From NCBI GenBank assembly GCA_020631735.1, contig CM036168.1, positions 100,274,036 to 100,338,035 on the forward strand: a stretch of DNA of 64,000 nt, read 5' to 3'. The notes below the pieces were generated by a model. It had not been told where the DNA came from. It saw only the letters and a list, made by a program, of their open reading frames with translations, and made no database searches. Shown piece by piece: positions 23,601 to 34,344 of this stretch. The stretch is from Saccharum officinarum. Its lineage: Eukaryota > Streptophyta > Magnoliopsida > Poales > Poaceae. The first letter of the stretch is position 1; each line of letters begins with the position of its first letter. A program made the position numbers and the translations under genes.

Positions 23601-23936
23601 CAGGAGGGGAGGCGGCGGCGCCGGAGTCGGCGGTGGTAGTGAGAGCGGGGGCCAGGCATTGGGAGCAGGAGAAGCAGGCGGGGTGGCGGGGGTAGGGATC
23701 AGGGACGGGTCGAAGGAGATGTTGGAGTTCGGGGAGAGCGCGACGGCAGGGGAGCGGGAGGAGGACCTGGGCGCCGACGAGGAGGAGGCGGACGAGAAGA
23801 AGACAAGGCGTGGGGAGGCGTTGGGCCAGTGGTAGCCAACGAGGAAGGCGAGCGCAACGGCGAAAGCGATGACGGCGGCGCGGAGGAGGTGCGGGCCGCG
23901 GAGCAGGTCGGCGCCGTGCGCGCCCAGGGCCTTCAT
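17697..23936 (-). CDS. Putative SAM-dependent methyltransferase, PMT10/11/12 group (9 exons, 688 aa)
   Basis: Exons in coding order: 23226-23936, 22020-22169, 21667-21937, 21236-21346, 20383-20542, 19851-20108, 19006-19128, 18586-18663, 17697-17901; every junction is in frame. The protein matches Arabidopsis PMT11-type proteins throughout. Residues ~19-35 form one membrane span after a short basic N terminus (type II, Golgi), followed by a Pro/Ser-rich stem, then [32 protein letters not shown], the SAM motif [12 protein letters not shown] (DVGCG at 303-307), [41 protein letters not shown] and a last exon with [17 protein letters not shown]. Relatives (QUA2 family) are implicated in pectin methylation, but activity of this subgroup is not established. 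Introns hold a hairpin element (22509-23146) and other repeats. Confidence 0.94.
18120..18545. mobile_element. Decayed inverted-end element in PMT intron 8
   Basis: The left end TTTTTTTTAGCCCCTCAACT and the right end GTCCAGGGGCTAAACTGGAC are inverted and similar in their TTAGCCCCT core, resembling the Mutator-like fold-backs elsewhere in this window, but the arms no longer pair. Confidence 0.4.
19601..19745. mobile_element. Partial Stowaway-like MITE in PMT intron 6
   Basis: Begins ACTTCCTCTGATATAAGTCC with the TTGACCATCAATATCTTAAA block; the other end is missing. Confidence 0.4.
22509..23146. mobile_element. Mutator-like fold-back element, 638 bp, near-perfect hairpin, in PMT intron 1
   Basis: The two halves are inverted copies of each other over almost the whole length, meeting near 22825-22835. 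Ends: AAAAAGTCTAGATCACCCCC and its mate before 23146. The 9-bp flanks AGTAATATG (22500-22508) and AGTAACATG (23147-23155) match at 8 of 9 positions, the size typical of Mutator-like elements. No coding capacity. The same family forms the arms at 54052-57069. Confidence 0.85.
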
Positions 23937-24064
23937 GGCTGGGCCCTCGGGCCTCGGGGAGATGTCGGCGCCGTGCCTTGCGTCTGCGTCGTTCGGGGAC
24001 GATGCGTGGGATGGGATCGCCGGAGGCCAGGGTCACTGATGAGTAGTGAACTTGTTGGGCCACT

Positions 24065-24329
24065 GCAGTTAAACTTTTTCCCCCTTTTTTTTTGTCTCGT
24101 GGACCCAGCTGTCAGCAAGGCTACAGGTATCTAGGCTGCCCAACGCAATGGCGTGGCGACGGTGGCGTACTACTGCGGCCTCGTCCAGCTCGGCGGCGCT
24201 GCTAGCATCAATTTGGTGCCGCTACAGTGACGGAGCTTGGCTGAACAAATAGACGACTAGTCTATGTAACTGAGCTCTAAACATCAATAAACAATGCTAA
24301 AATTACTGTTTATACGTAATGGAGATAGG
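24065..24329. other. PMT upstream region
   Basis: Sequence just upstream of the minus-strand PMT start codon (23936), expected to hold its 5' UTR and promoter. I see no clear TATA box or other named site. Confidence 0.3.
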
Positions 24330-25229
24330 TTCCTATCTAGACCTAGGTTGTACTCGCCGTCGGTTATTGGAGGTGGAGTTAGGGTTTGCCGGGATGCTAA
24401 TCCTTGGCGGCTTGCTTTTCCTGGAGTTGTCGGCGAGGCGGAGGCGGCGACGGCGTAGGGGAATAATGCTCCAACTCCTCCTTGCCCCAATGGTTCTTCA
24501 CAGCGGCGGATCTACAGGGGGGCTGGGTGGGCTCCAGCCCCCCTAATGACTGGATTTACCACTAAAAACATTGTAGCAAAAACCTCAAATCACCGTTAAA
24601 TCTTCATGCAAATCAACATCTCCATTGTTTTAGCCCCCCTTGATTCTCATCCTGCATCCGCCACTGGTTCTTCACTCCGGTTTCATCGGCGAGTTTGGGA
24701 GCTTTTGTATAGGAGTCCGGGCCGGAGCTTTGTCGTCTTTCAGGTGATGTTGTTCTTGGCCTTTGTCTTCAAGGATGCGGGGTGTGCTGCGGGTCTTATG
24801 GATGGTGGGCAGCTGGATCTGGCTCCTTCCCTCGGCGGCGGTGGCTGCCGATGGAGAGCTCAGATCCAGGAGCTGGAGTGTTTGGGGCGAGGCCCCGGTC
24901 GATGGGTGACCGCCGACGGCTTCATCCTGTCTCTCGGGACGGGTGTCTACTTCGACTCCTTTCAAAGCCAGCATGCGATGGGGCTCTTCCAGTTCGCAGT
25001 GATGCTCGAGGTCTTCCTCGCCGGCGATGGTCGGCGATGAGGATTTCGGGCGGCTTCGGTTTTCAGAGGTCCTAGGGGTTTGGTTGTAATTTTTATGTTT
25101 TCCAGGGTCCTATATGAAGTTCGGCTGGGACAGCTGTCTCTGTATCCTTGTTGTATGTTTTTGTATTTGTACGTGTATTTATACGTTCTCCTCAACTAGA
25201 AATACAGAAACATATTATCCAAAAAAAAA
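24330..25229 (+). mobile_element. A-tailed GC-rich repeat (probable retroposon)
   Basis: GC-rich with overlapping open frames (24606-25040 and others), then an AT-rich 3' part ending in A9 at about 25221-25229. The overall plan (GC-rich body, T-rich trailer, A tail) is like the element at 2775-3727, but I could not find a target duplication. No recognised protein. A MITE is inserted at 24502-24665. Confidence 0.4.
24502..24665. mobile_element. MITE, 164 bp, with 10-bp direct flanks
   Basis: Ends AGCGGCGGATCTACAGGGGGGC and CATCCGCCACT with inner AGCCCCCC mates. GGTTCTTCAC flanks both sides exactly (24492-24501 and 24666-24675). A 9-10 bp duplication suggests a Mutator-type MITE. Confidence 0.8.
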
Positions 25230-25295
25230 GTTCCGCCCCTGTACCGCTATGACACTGATGTGGAATGATTTCAAATAGAAGTACAACTAATCTTA

Positions 25296-25538
25296 GGCAG
25301 TGTTTAGTTGCTTCAAAATTCCAAAAATTTTACAAGATTCCCCGTCACATCGAATCTTTGGACGCATGCATGGAACATTAAATATAGGTAAAAAAATAAC
25401 TAATTACACAGTTTGGTTGTAAATCACGAGACGAATCTTTCGAACCTAATTAGGCTATGATTGAACACTAATTGCCAAATAAAAACGAAAGAGTTATTGT
25501 GCTTCCAAAAAATTTTACACCCCCATCTAAACACAGCC
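25296..25538. mobile_element. Tourist-like MITE, 243 bp
   Basis: Ends GGCAGTGTTTAG and CTAAACACAGCC, flanked by TTA at 25293-25295 and 25539-25541. Confidence 0.85.
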
Positions 25539-25589
25539 TTAGTCAGGACTTGTTTGGATGTAAATCAAGTCCTAATAATTTCATATGTA

Positions 25590-25884
25590 CTCTCTCGGTC
25601 TCTTTTTAATTGCCGTTCTTATTTTCGAGAGGTCAAACATACTAAACTTTAACGAAATACGCTATATATATAATTTATTATACATAATAATATTAATATT
25701 TATGCATACAAGAAAATATCAATACTTATGGTACATAATTAATATCATTAGATATCGTTGAATCTACTTTTATAAAAAAAATAGAGATACAAATGTTACT
25801 AATATTTTTTTATAAACTTAGTCAAACTTAGATCATTTGGACCACCATGAATAACATAGCAACACGTAAAAGGAAAAGAGGGAG
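25590..25884. mobile_element. Stowaway-like MITE
   Basis: Ends CTCTCTCGGTCTCTTTTTAA and AAAGGAAAAGAGGGAG, flanked by TA (25588-25589, 25885-25886). Confidence 0.7.
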
Positions 25885-27024
25885 TACCAATACATGTGGA
25901 TAAATTGACGTATATTAGAGCACAACCAAACAAACCTCGTGCAGTGTATAAAGCATCATAGACCAACCATTTGAACCAGAGCTCCCTACGTCCAATACAT
26001 TTTGCCTAAAGAGCCCTAGAACATTGCAATCTACAAGACATTGACAAGGAACCGCCTTAAAAAAAACTAATGACAAGGAGCCAGGTAGAGGGTTTTAGCC
26101 ATCAGCCCATCACTACAGGTATGTAAGTGTTGTAAAACAGACGACTCTTCGAATAAGCACCTCTTCAAAATGCCTCTCTAAATAGACACCTATTCAAAAG
26201 TGATCTCATCAAAACTAGAGTAGCCATTAGTAACTGTATTGCATAGTTAATACGGCCACTAAAGAAGCATGTCCTTTTATACAGAGAGTGAGAATGGTTG
26301 CCTTGACCTTGACATTTTTTTCATCACTCCACTTCATCATGTATATATATTATATCATCAGATCAATGCAGTTCGAAAGAGAATATGTGGCAGGGGAAAG
26401 ATACGCATCTCTACTCCTTTATCATTGCATATATCCATGGCTATTAACTTGTGCACATCTCTTATCCTACAGGTGCTTGAAAGTTGAAAGTGAAAAATGA
26501 ACTAGAACTAGCAGCAAGGGATAGCAGCTCGCAATCTCGACAACAAATAAGCAAAACAACGCAGCTGACGACATTTCAGAGCGACAGAGCGTTGCTAAGG
26601 CTATTGCTCGGTGCAAACGGACAAAGAAGACAACAAACCATTTAAATATATAACAAGACCTAGAAATCAATCTTACAAATAACAGCAGGACTGATATATA
26701 TTAATAATACGAATGCATCTGGTGATTTGAGTACAGAAACAGTCGGATAGCTTTATAATGTGCCACCAAAAAGGCCAAATATAGACATTTCATCAAAACA
26801 GACACATAAGAACATGAAAAAACTCGCTGAAAATCAGGCCCTCTCTGCCAGACGTTAGCTTGCTGTTTGCTTCAATTCGGTAATGCGGCGTGCCACACTT
26901 GTGCTCAGCTAGTGCGCCGAAGCTCGCCAAAACTGGGGCGCTCATTTCGTCGGCCAACATTTGGTGTGGCCAGACCTACGACGACCTAGGACGACCCTAT
27001 ATACGTCAAGAGCCAAAGAGACCC
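25885..27024. other. Spacer downstream of DUF6598 pseudogene copy 2
   Basis: AT-rich, no gene recognised. Scattered similarity to 4470-5600 shows it belongs to the duplicated DUF6598 block. Frames at 26269-26500 and 26890-27096 have no family features. Confidence 0.4.
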
Positions 27025-28643
27025 TTATTTTGTAAGCCGGCCCACATGGCAGGGAAGGGACCAAAGAACGCTGATTCTCAGCACACAGAAGCCTAGGTCA
27101 CATATACCATGACTGACGCCGGCCATTTTCGGTCTGAAATCAACCAGACCTTGCGCAACAACATTTTCTATCATCATCGACTTGTGAAGCCACCACGTCA
27201 ACTTTCAGTTGTCCACCTGGTTCCACAGAAACAACACATCTTGAAAGCTCAATTACACCATGCTTGTTGAAATTCATTCTGCCATATCGAGAATCTAGTA
27301 GCAAAATAGCACCATGACTGATACTGGCTGTACGGGACATGACTCGTCCTCGAAAATGATCCGGCCATGACCCACGAACAACTCTCACACAGACTGGCCT
27401 CAACTGATTAAACAAGAAGCGCAACTGCAAACTCAAGCTTACTTCGTTTGCAGTGGGTATATATTGTAGTTATGAAAGGAGGTTCCTCAAAAGAAGCTTG
27501 ATGGCGGTATTCAAAGACACTGAAGTTGAGCACCTTATCTTCAGACTCAGTTTTGCACTTTGCTTTCAGTTGAACTTCGATAGTAACTGCCTAACTGGAT
27601 CAATTAACACCGCAGCACGAGAGGGGCCTGTCAACTGCAAAAAGGGATCCTGCAAGCATCACCATTTATCAATTGATTGTTACTAGTTCGTGATGTCAGG
27701 TTTTTATTCCAAAAAAAAAGAACAAGGCTACATAAGCAATGAGGAAGGACAATATAAGAAATCCATTACTAATGAGGACAGTCAATCCAATATGAATGAA
27801 AATGGAAATTTCGCCTACTTGACCATAGAAAGGGCAGACTTGCATGTTACACAGTACTCCCTCAATTCCAAATTATAAGATATTTTGGTCTTTTTACATT
27901 GCTTTTACTATGACATAGTGTATATTTAAGTGCTTATCAAAAGCTACGAATTTAAAAAAGCCAAAACATCTTATAATTTGATGAAAGAGGGGAAGTAGCA
28001 TTTAATATTGTTGTTCACGAAGACAAATGCAAATAATAATAACATAAACCATTATAAGTAGGACATCAATCAACCATTATAAAAACATTAAAAGTAGAAA
28101 ATGCATACAGAAGCGAGCTAAACATCTAGCACAACAAAGAAAATGGACGAAAAAAAAAGAAATTGCATGGCATGTACCTCTTGAGTTATGATTTGGCAAC
28201 TATCCCTAGTGTGGTCAAAAAGAAGGTTTCGTCTAGGATCTGCGGAGTCTCTGGTGGCAATCGAGCCATAAACGTGCAGTGGCCAGTGGAGACCTTCATC
28301 CTCTTTAAGTTGGACGACTTTAACGGAGAAGAACTGAAATCCGCTCTGGCATATAGCATGTTCTGGGACGTATAGCCCATGGAGGGCACAGCTGCAACAG
28401 GGAAGGATTCAATTAACTAGATTAATCGATCTAGGCGAGCTAATCGGGCTGGAATATGAGTTGGCTTGGCTTACTGATGTCCTCGAAGGAACCGTAGTCA
28501 CTGGCATAGCAGAGTTCCCATGTTCTACGGAACCCAACGATTTCGAAATCGTCGTCGTCGTCCTTCTCCTCATCCTCAAATCGACCTCCGTCTGTCCTAC
28601 TCCTTTCGCAGTCGGTAGGTGTCCGTGCCTTCTCCTGCCCCAT
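27025..28643 (-). pseudogene. DUF6598-domain pseudogene, copy 2 (three exons, several frame breaks)
   Basis: Exon 1 is 28475-28643 (MGQEKARTPT..., an acidic DDDDDF stretch, then GSFEDI), exon 2 is 28186-28391 (in phase; ends ...LGIVAKS then TAA), and exon 3 runs 27650 down to TAA at 27025-27027. Exon 3 carries the DUF6598 signature: LTGPSRAAVLIDPV, then KTESEDKVLNFSVFEY, GSWPDHFRGRVMSRTASISH, ILLLDSRYGRM, VVSVEPGGQLKVDV and GICDLGFCVL. An 8-bp duplication (CAGTTAGG) after LIDPV, an in-frame TAA and two further shifts break exon 3, and exon 2 ends in a stop. The part expected between exons 2 and 3 is missing; that interval holds a Stowaway MITE. Function of the domain is unknown. Confidence 0.65.
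27857..27995. mobile_element. Short Stowaway MITE in DUF6598 copy 2
   Basis: Ends CTCCCTCAATTCCAAATTAT and TTATAATTTGATGAAAGAGGGGAAG, flanked by TA (27855-27856, 27996-27997). 139 bp. Confidence 0.75.
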
Positions 28644-28920
28644 CTTGCCTAACTCACAAGCCGTCTAACCCGATCCGATCTGATGGGATTTTAAACGTGG
28701 GCTTCACAGGAGATTATTTTTCTTCGCATATACAAAAACGCAGAATTTCTTGAACCTGGACGTGGACGGAAGTAGACCTTGACTGGAGGGAAGGCGCGGT
28801 CGGCCGGACGTCGTTGCTAGAGAATCCGATAAAGGACAACGGTGTAGCATGCAAAGGCGCCGCGAAACGGCTAGGGTTTGGAGTTGGTTCACTTGTTGCG
28901 GCTCTTTTCTGCCTGCTACA

Positions 28921-29114
28921 TGTTAGACAATAGGACTGTGATCTAGGTTCAATGTACATGCGCAGGGCTCAAGGTTGTTGAGCAAGCATTGTAGAATGTT
29001 GAGGAAACTAACAAATCAATCTTGTTGTATACACCACATAGGGGGTTGTTCTCTATCCTATATAACATGTACTGAGAGTCCAGGAAGGGTCATCTCGTTC
29101 CACCCAGTTTTACA
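28921..29114 (+). repeat. 5' LTR of copia element
   Basis: Starts TGTTAGACAATAGG and ends CCAGTTTTACA (TG..CA). 194 bp; lacks a 42-bp segment that is present in the 3' LTR. A TATA-like TATATAACA at about 29059 may be the LTR promoter. Confidence 0.92.
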
Positions 29115-29127
29115 TGGTATCAGAGCC
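29115..29127 (+). other. Primer binding site (initiator tRNA-Met)
   Basis: TGGTATCAGAGCC directly after the LTR, the usual match to the 3' end of plant initiator tRNA-Met. Confidence 0.9.
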
Positions 29128-29149
29128 TCTTTCATCACGGAATTGATCC

Positions 29150-29944
29150 ATGGCTCAATCATCCTCCGCTGCGTCTGCATCCCTCTCGCTAGGGTTTCTG
29201 CCGGTGACGGAGAAACTCAGCCGTAGCAGCTTCGCCATGTGGCGCGTCCAGGTCGAGTCAGCCATCAGGGGTGCCCAGCTTGGCCACTTCATCAAGGCTT
29301 CAGTGAAGCCACCGCCGGAGTTCCTCGAGACCGACGAGAAGGCGGCCAAGGAGGGGAAGGCTGTCAATCCGCTGCCGAACCCCGAGTACGAGGAATGGAT
29401 GGCGAAGGACCAAACGGTTCTTAGCTATCTGTTCAGCTCCCTTACCAAGGAGATCTTCGCCCAGGTCCCATCTGCTAAAACTGCGGCCCAACTCTGGGCC
29501 GCCATCGAGGGCTTGAATGCCTCTCAATCCCGTGCACGTGTGATCAGCACGCGCATGGCCCTGGTGACAGCGTCCAAGGGAACGTCTTTGATCGCCGACT
29601 ACTTCACCAAAACGAAGGGCCTTGCCGAGAAGATGGCGTCGGTGGGCCGGAAGGTGGAGGATGAGGAGATGGTGTCGTACATCCTCACCGACCTCGACAT
29701 GGAGTACAACTCCGTCGTCTTCGCAATCGCCGCCAGGGTCGAATCCATTAGTTTTGGTGAGCTTTACACTCAACTGGTTAGTTTTGAACAGCGCATGGAA
29801 CTACAAGGTGGAGGATCCAACTCCTCCGCGAACATGGTGGCCAAAGGTGGTCGCAGTGGTGGCAATCCGTCCCATGGTCGTGGTGGAGGCGGTCGCGATG
29901 GCGGTGGTCACGGTGGTCACGACGGCCATGGCAACTTTCAGTAG
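29150..29944 (+). pseudogene. copia gag
   Basis: A 264-residue open frame with gag-type helical core (FAMWRVQVESAI near residue 28; LWAAIEGLNASQSRARV near 118) and a Gly-rich RGGGGRDGGGHGG tail, closed by TAG at 29942-29944. The zinc knuckle CQLCSKEGHTAVRC (CX2CX4HX4C) lies just past this stop in the same frame, so the TAG is a late mutation in a gag-pol frame. Gag forms the particle in which the RNA is copied. Confidence 0.85.
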
Positions 29945-30650
29945 GGCATCTTCTGTCAGCTGTGCTCCAAGGAAGGGCACACCGCCGTCCGTTGCTTCAA
30001 GAGGTTCGACGCCTCTTTCACTGGTGGTTCACAAAAGAGTGTAACGTCGGCCACCACATCGTATGGAGTTGACACAAATTGGTACGTCGACTTGGGCGCC
30101 ACCGACCATGTGACCAGTGAGCTGGAGAAGCTCACTGTTCATGACAAATACGGCGGCCATGATCAAGTCCACTCTGCAAGTGGTGCAGGTATGGAGATTG
30201 ATCATATCGGTTCTAGTATTTTGCGTACCCCAACTAGCAATATTCATCTTCGTAAAATTCTTCATGTTCCTCAGGCTAGTAAAAATTTGCTTTCTGTTCA
30301 TCGACTTGCATGTGTCGATAACGCCTTTCTCGAATTTCATCCAAATCAATTTTTTATCAAGCAGCAGGGCACAAGGAATACCATCCTCAGGGGCCAATGT
30401 GAGGGCGGCATGTACCCGCTGAAGTCGAGTCCATCCAAGTCGAGTCAGAATAAGCAAGTGCTTGCTGCCATCAAGCCATCTACTACCCTGTGGCATCATC
30501 GATTAGGCCATGCTTCCACTCTAGTAGTCTAGCAGGTCCTTAATCGCCATAGGCTTCCATTTGTTAGAGACTCAAATAAGAACATGATTTGTGATGCATG
30601 TCAGATGGGCAAAAGTCATCAATTGCCCTATCCCAGATCCACTAGTGTGT
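29945..30650 (+). pseudogene. copia zinc knuckle, protease and integrase zinc-binding part
   Basis: Continues the gag frame: zinc knuckle, then WYVDLGATDH, where active copia proteases have D-S/T-G-A (here Leu replaces the Ser/Thr), then LWHHRLGHAS and CDACQMGKSH, the HHCC zinc-binding segment at the start of integrase. Stops at about 30530 and elsewhere. The frame is cut at 30650 by the nested element and resumes at 37798. Confidence 0.85.
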
Positions 30651-33600
30651 TGTAACACCCTCGGTGTTACCGCACTAACAACTTTCTAAACCATGGCATA
30701 ATCATCATGATTGTGTGGTCTTGCATGAGAAGAAATGAGAAAAACATATTTATTGCAACCAAAAATGACCCACGCAAATGCTAGTGAAGGTGATTCTATA
30801 TCACATGTGATATCACTTAAGGTTCAAAATGAATTTTTATTTAGCAAAACTGTTATAGGACATATATGTAACACTTTAATAAAATTTGAAGTACAAACTT
30901 TGTACATGGCAGTGCAACTTTCGTATTGCCAAAATAATGATGTTAGCTCATGTTACTAGTAGCTTGAAATCTGAACTGGAAATCAAATTTGGGACTTAGA
31001 AAATCTTTTCCAAGTTCAAGAGCAGTGTGACAGAGCTATGTTCGCGAGCTTATTCTACAAGTTTTAGCTCAAGGAGGGTGTCGTGTTTTAGCTCTAGTCG
31101 ATAGTCCGATGTACCACGAGTAGCTTGGTGAAGGAGGTTGGACCTGAGATGAGTTAGGTTAGTTTATATCCATGCTTTAGAATTCGTGCACGCGTACCGT
31201 CGGCGTCTGCTGTCCTCTCTGTGAGCGGTCACCGCGCGGGGCGCTGCACGACGTGCCTGCCTGGCCAGCGCGTCGTGCTGCCGGCCGGGTCCCGTTCTGG
31301 CTTGGCCGTAGCTGGCCACAGCGTGGCGTTGACCCCCCATGGCCGTTTGCCCCTCTGCGCGGTGCTGTGGTGCTGTCTCGACGGTCTCCTTGCCAGACAT
31401 CACGTCAGCCCACGCCTCGCTGCCGCCTCTGCTGCGCAGCTGTGCCACGTCGCCTTGCGTGCGTGGGACGACTGCGGTTTGTCCGCCCTGCGCCGCGGCA
31501 TCGTCAACATGGGCCGGACCTTCTCTCTCTCCTGGCTATGCCGCCATGCCGCGGACCCGCAGCACCAATTCGTCAGCTAGCGACTACCTCTTCTCAATTC
31601 CCCGCACGCGCGGCTTTGGTTTCGAGTCCCATAGCCGAGCAACCCCACCCCGCCTGAAATCGTGTCGCAACCGGACTAATTTGGCATTTTCCCCTCTGGC
31701 GAGCCGATAAGGGCGTATCGGCGTGCGTCAAAGGGCAGTCGCCCTGCTGACTGTCTCGCAGCAAGCCAGTTGCACCATCGGCTTCCCTTTGAGCCACTCA
31801 TCGCCCTACGCACCTAAGCCCCACCTCTGTCACCCCTACGGACTCGCTGACGCGGTCGCGCCACCGCGGAGCGCCGCCGCACCCTCAGGTCACACGTGGG
31901 CGGTCTACCCTCGTCACCTCTCTGCTTCCACCTTCAATGCGGTGAGGTTTCCGGTATGCTGCTGTTGCTCACCAACCCTCCCTTTTCGTCCCGTTGACCC
32001 TCAGCTCACCGGAACACTCTCGCCATCGCCGTAGGTCGCCACTGCCACAGAGGAGAGGCTATGCTCCGCCTCTGGCCCCTGAACTGCCACCCGTCGTCGG
32101 GCGTCGCTGCGTAGGTGAGCATCGGTGTTTAGATGGATGGTAGTGGGCCCCCTTTTGGCCGGCGTAGCCGCCCTGTGCGTGGTTCGCCGCACCGACGGGC
32201 GAGGAGGCGTCGGGGACCTCCCCATTGCGAAGGTGGGTTATGCTAGGGTCCTTCATGCTTAATTGCAGACTGGTGGAATAGCACGTGGGACCACGAGTCG
32301 TTTATCAGGTTTCGCGGGGGCGTTTTTGCTTAAGCGCCTGGGGGCGCGCGGTCTCCCCTGCCTAGGCCGCGTCCGCGCGTGGGCCGCGCAGTGGTGGGCC
32401 GCCGTGCGTGCTCGGGTCATGGGTGCACGGGTGGGCTGCCTGGTTGGGCCGCGCAGGGGATTTTGGTTTTCCCTTTACTAGACTTTATGAATTAGTTGTT
32501 GAGCTGAACTTGGATGATTTATATCAATTCACATAGGTGTCCAAAAAATATGAAACCACTTTAGTTGGGTCCCTAAATTCATGATCTACCTGACGGTGTA
32601 ATTAGGTATAGTTTGTTGTGATGACGCCAAGGCACGTTAAAACATTTGGAAATACATAAAAGTTCTTAGGATAACTTGTGGGAATTTTTCGTGGCGAACC
32701 GGTAGTAGCTTTAGTCATGAAATTTTCGCGGTAGCTTTGTGGTGTTGTCATGTGCTTGCTGTAAGTTTCATAGCACTAGATTAGATTGTTCATGTGGTAG
32801 CTAAATAGCCATTAAAATGAATAGAAATAAAAGCATAATATCGGTTGGTAAATGGAAGCGCTTGCTCAAATAAATTGATAACCTAGATGATAAAGATGTT
32901 AGATAACTTGTTACCTTAGTCATTAGAGCTAGTTGGGTAGCTTAGCATGCATATTGCATCTTTAAGAGTTGTTGTTGCCGTAATGCTAAATGTTGCATCT
33001 TTATCGCATGCATGTAGAGAACGACCTGGTGGAGTTCGGAACCACTGACGATCAGGAGTACGAGGAGGAGATCTTCGTGTTGGAGGAGTTCCAGGAGCCG
33101 CCCGTGACTAACATCGCTGACCTTGCACCTATCCAAGGCAAGCCCCGGTGCATAACCCGTTTTTTAATAATCATTATATATGTATGTGATGTGCATTTAT
33201 GTTGCAGGAATTTTATGGTACCCACATGCATAGACATACCTATCTACAAGTCTTGCTAGTGCAGGTTCACGTAGTGGCTATGCTTAGGCTTATCGGTAGC
33301 GTGGGTAACCTATCGTTACTCACAACAAGTGATTATTATTATCATGATTCTCGCAATAAAATAGTGGAAAGGAAATGGTGACCGGACAGGGATGTGGTAT
33401 GGGTATTGGTGGGTGTAGTAGGTTGTGTCCCGCGGCCACGGGGCATCGCTTGGTTGCACTGTTTCCCTGTCCGCGTCAATTAAGGACCGTTCATTGTATG
33501 GACCCTGATCAAGTCACGGACTTATTATCTCGAGCATATACTTACTTATGGGAACAGAAAGACTTGTTACTCTCTTATCATGGGCTTCGTCTCTTTCTAG

Positions 33601-34344
33601 ACCGACTGATTGGAGGCGGAGATAGGTGGAGGTCTAAGCACCGCATTAAGGCCGGGCCTCAAGTGTGGGGGCTTGGAGTCTAAGTTTGGACAGGGGTCTG
33701 GAACCCGTGATAGGAGTGGAACGGGTTGGTCTCGCTTGTGTCTAGCATGCAAGCAAGGCGTGTGTTTTCGGGGTACCCAGCTGAACACATTGATTCGTCG
33801 TTTCTACGTGACGATACAGCTTGACTACGCTCTGGCACCGTAGTAAGAACTGGCATATGAAAGATAGAAAAATGGCTCTGATTGCTCAACCCTTGCTTGA
33901 TTATAGAACAGGTGCTTACATAGAATGTTGGATAACAACTAAAACACAGCTACTGAAGATCTATGGAATTAAGGACACACTCTTAGTACTGCTTTCTGCA
34001 AACAAAAAACTCACAAGCCAATAAGCCTATCATAATCCTTGAGAGTCAGGAAATATATTCCCAGTCGGGTAAGTCTTGCAAGTACATTGTGTACTTAGGG
34101 TTTATTTTATCCTTGTTGCAAGTGCACCTTGAGCAGATAGGCCTTGTGTGGAGGATTCTTCTGGTGGGCACAGACGGATTCTCATTTCGCTCCGCTAGAT
34201 GTTTATTTTATTTTCTGCTGTTTAAATTATCGCACTCTGAACCCTGATATTGTAATAAATGCTTTTTGAGACTATGGTCTCGTTCAGCTGGCTGGCTGCC
34301 AGCCAGTCAGTAGTGCTTTTCTCTCACATCATTTCAGCACCAGC

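Noticed and set aside
23218..23835. 205-residue plus-strand frame opposite PMT exon 1
   Set aside because: Antisense shadow of the GC-rich Pro-stem coding region of PMT.
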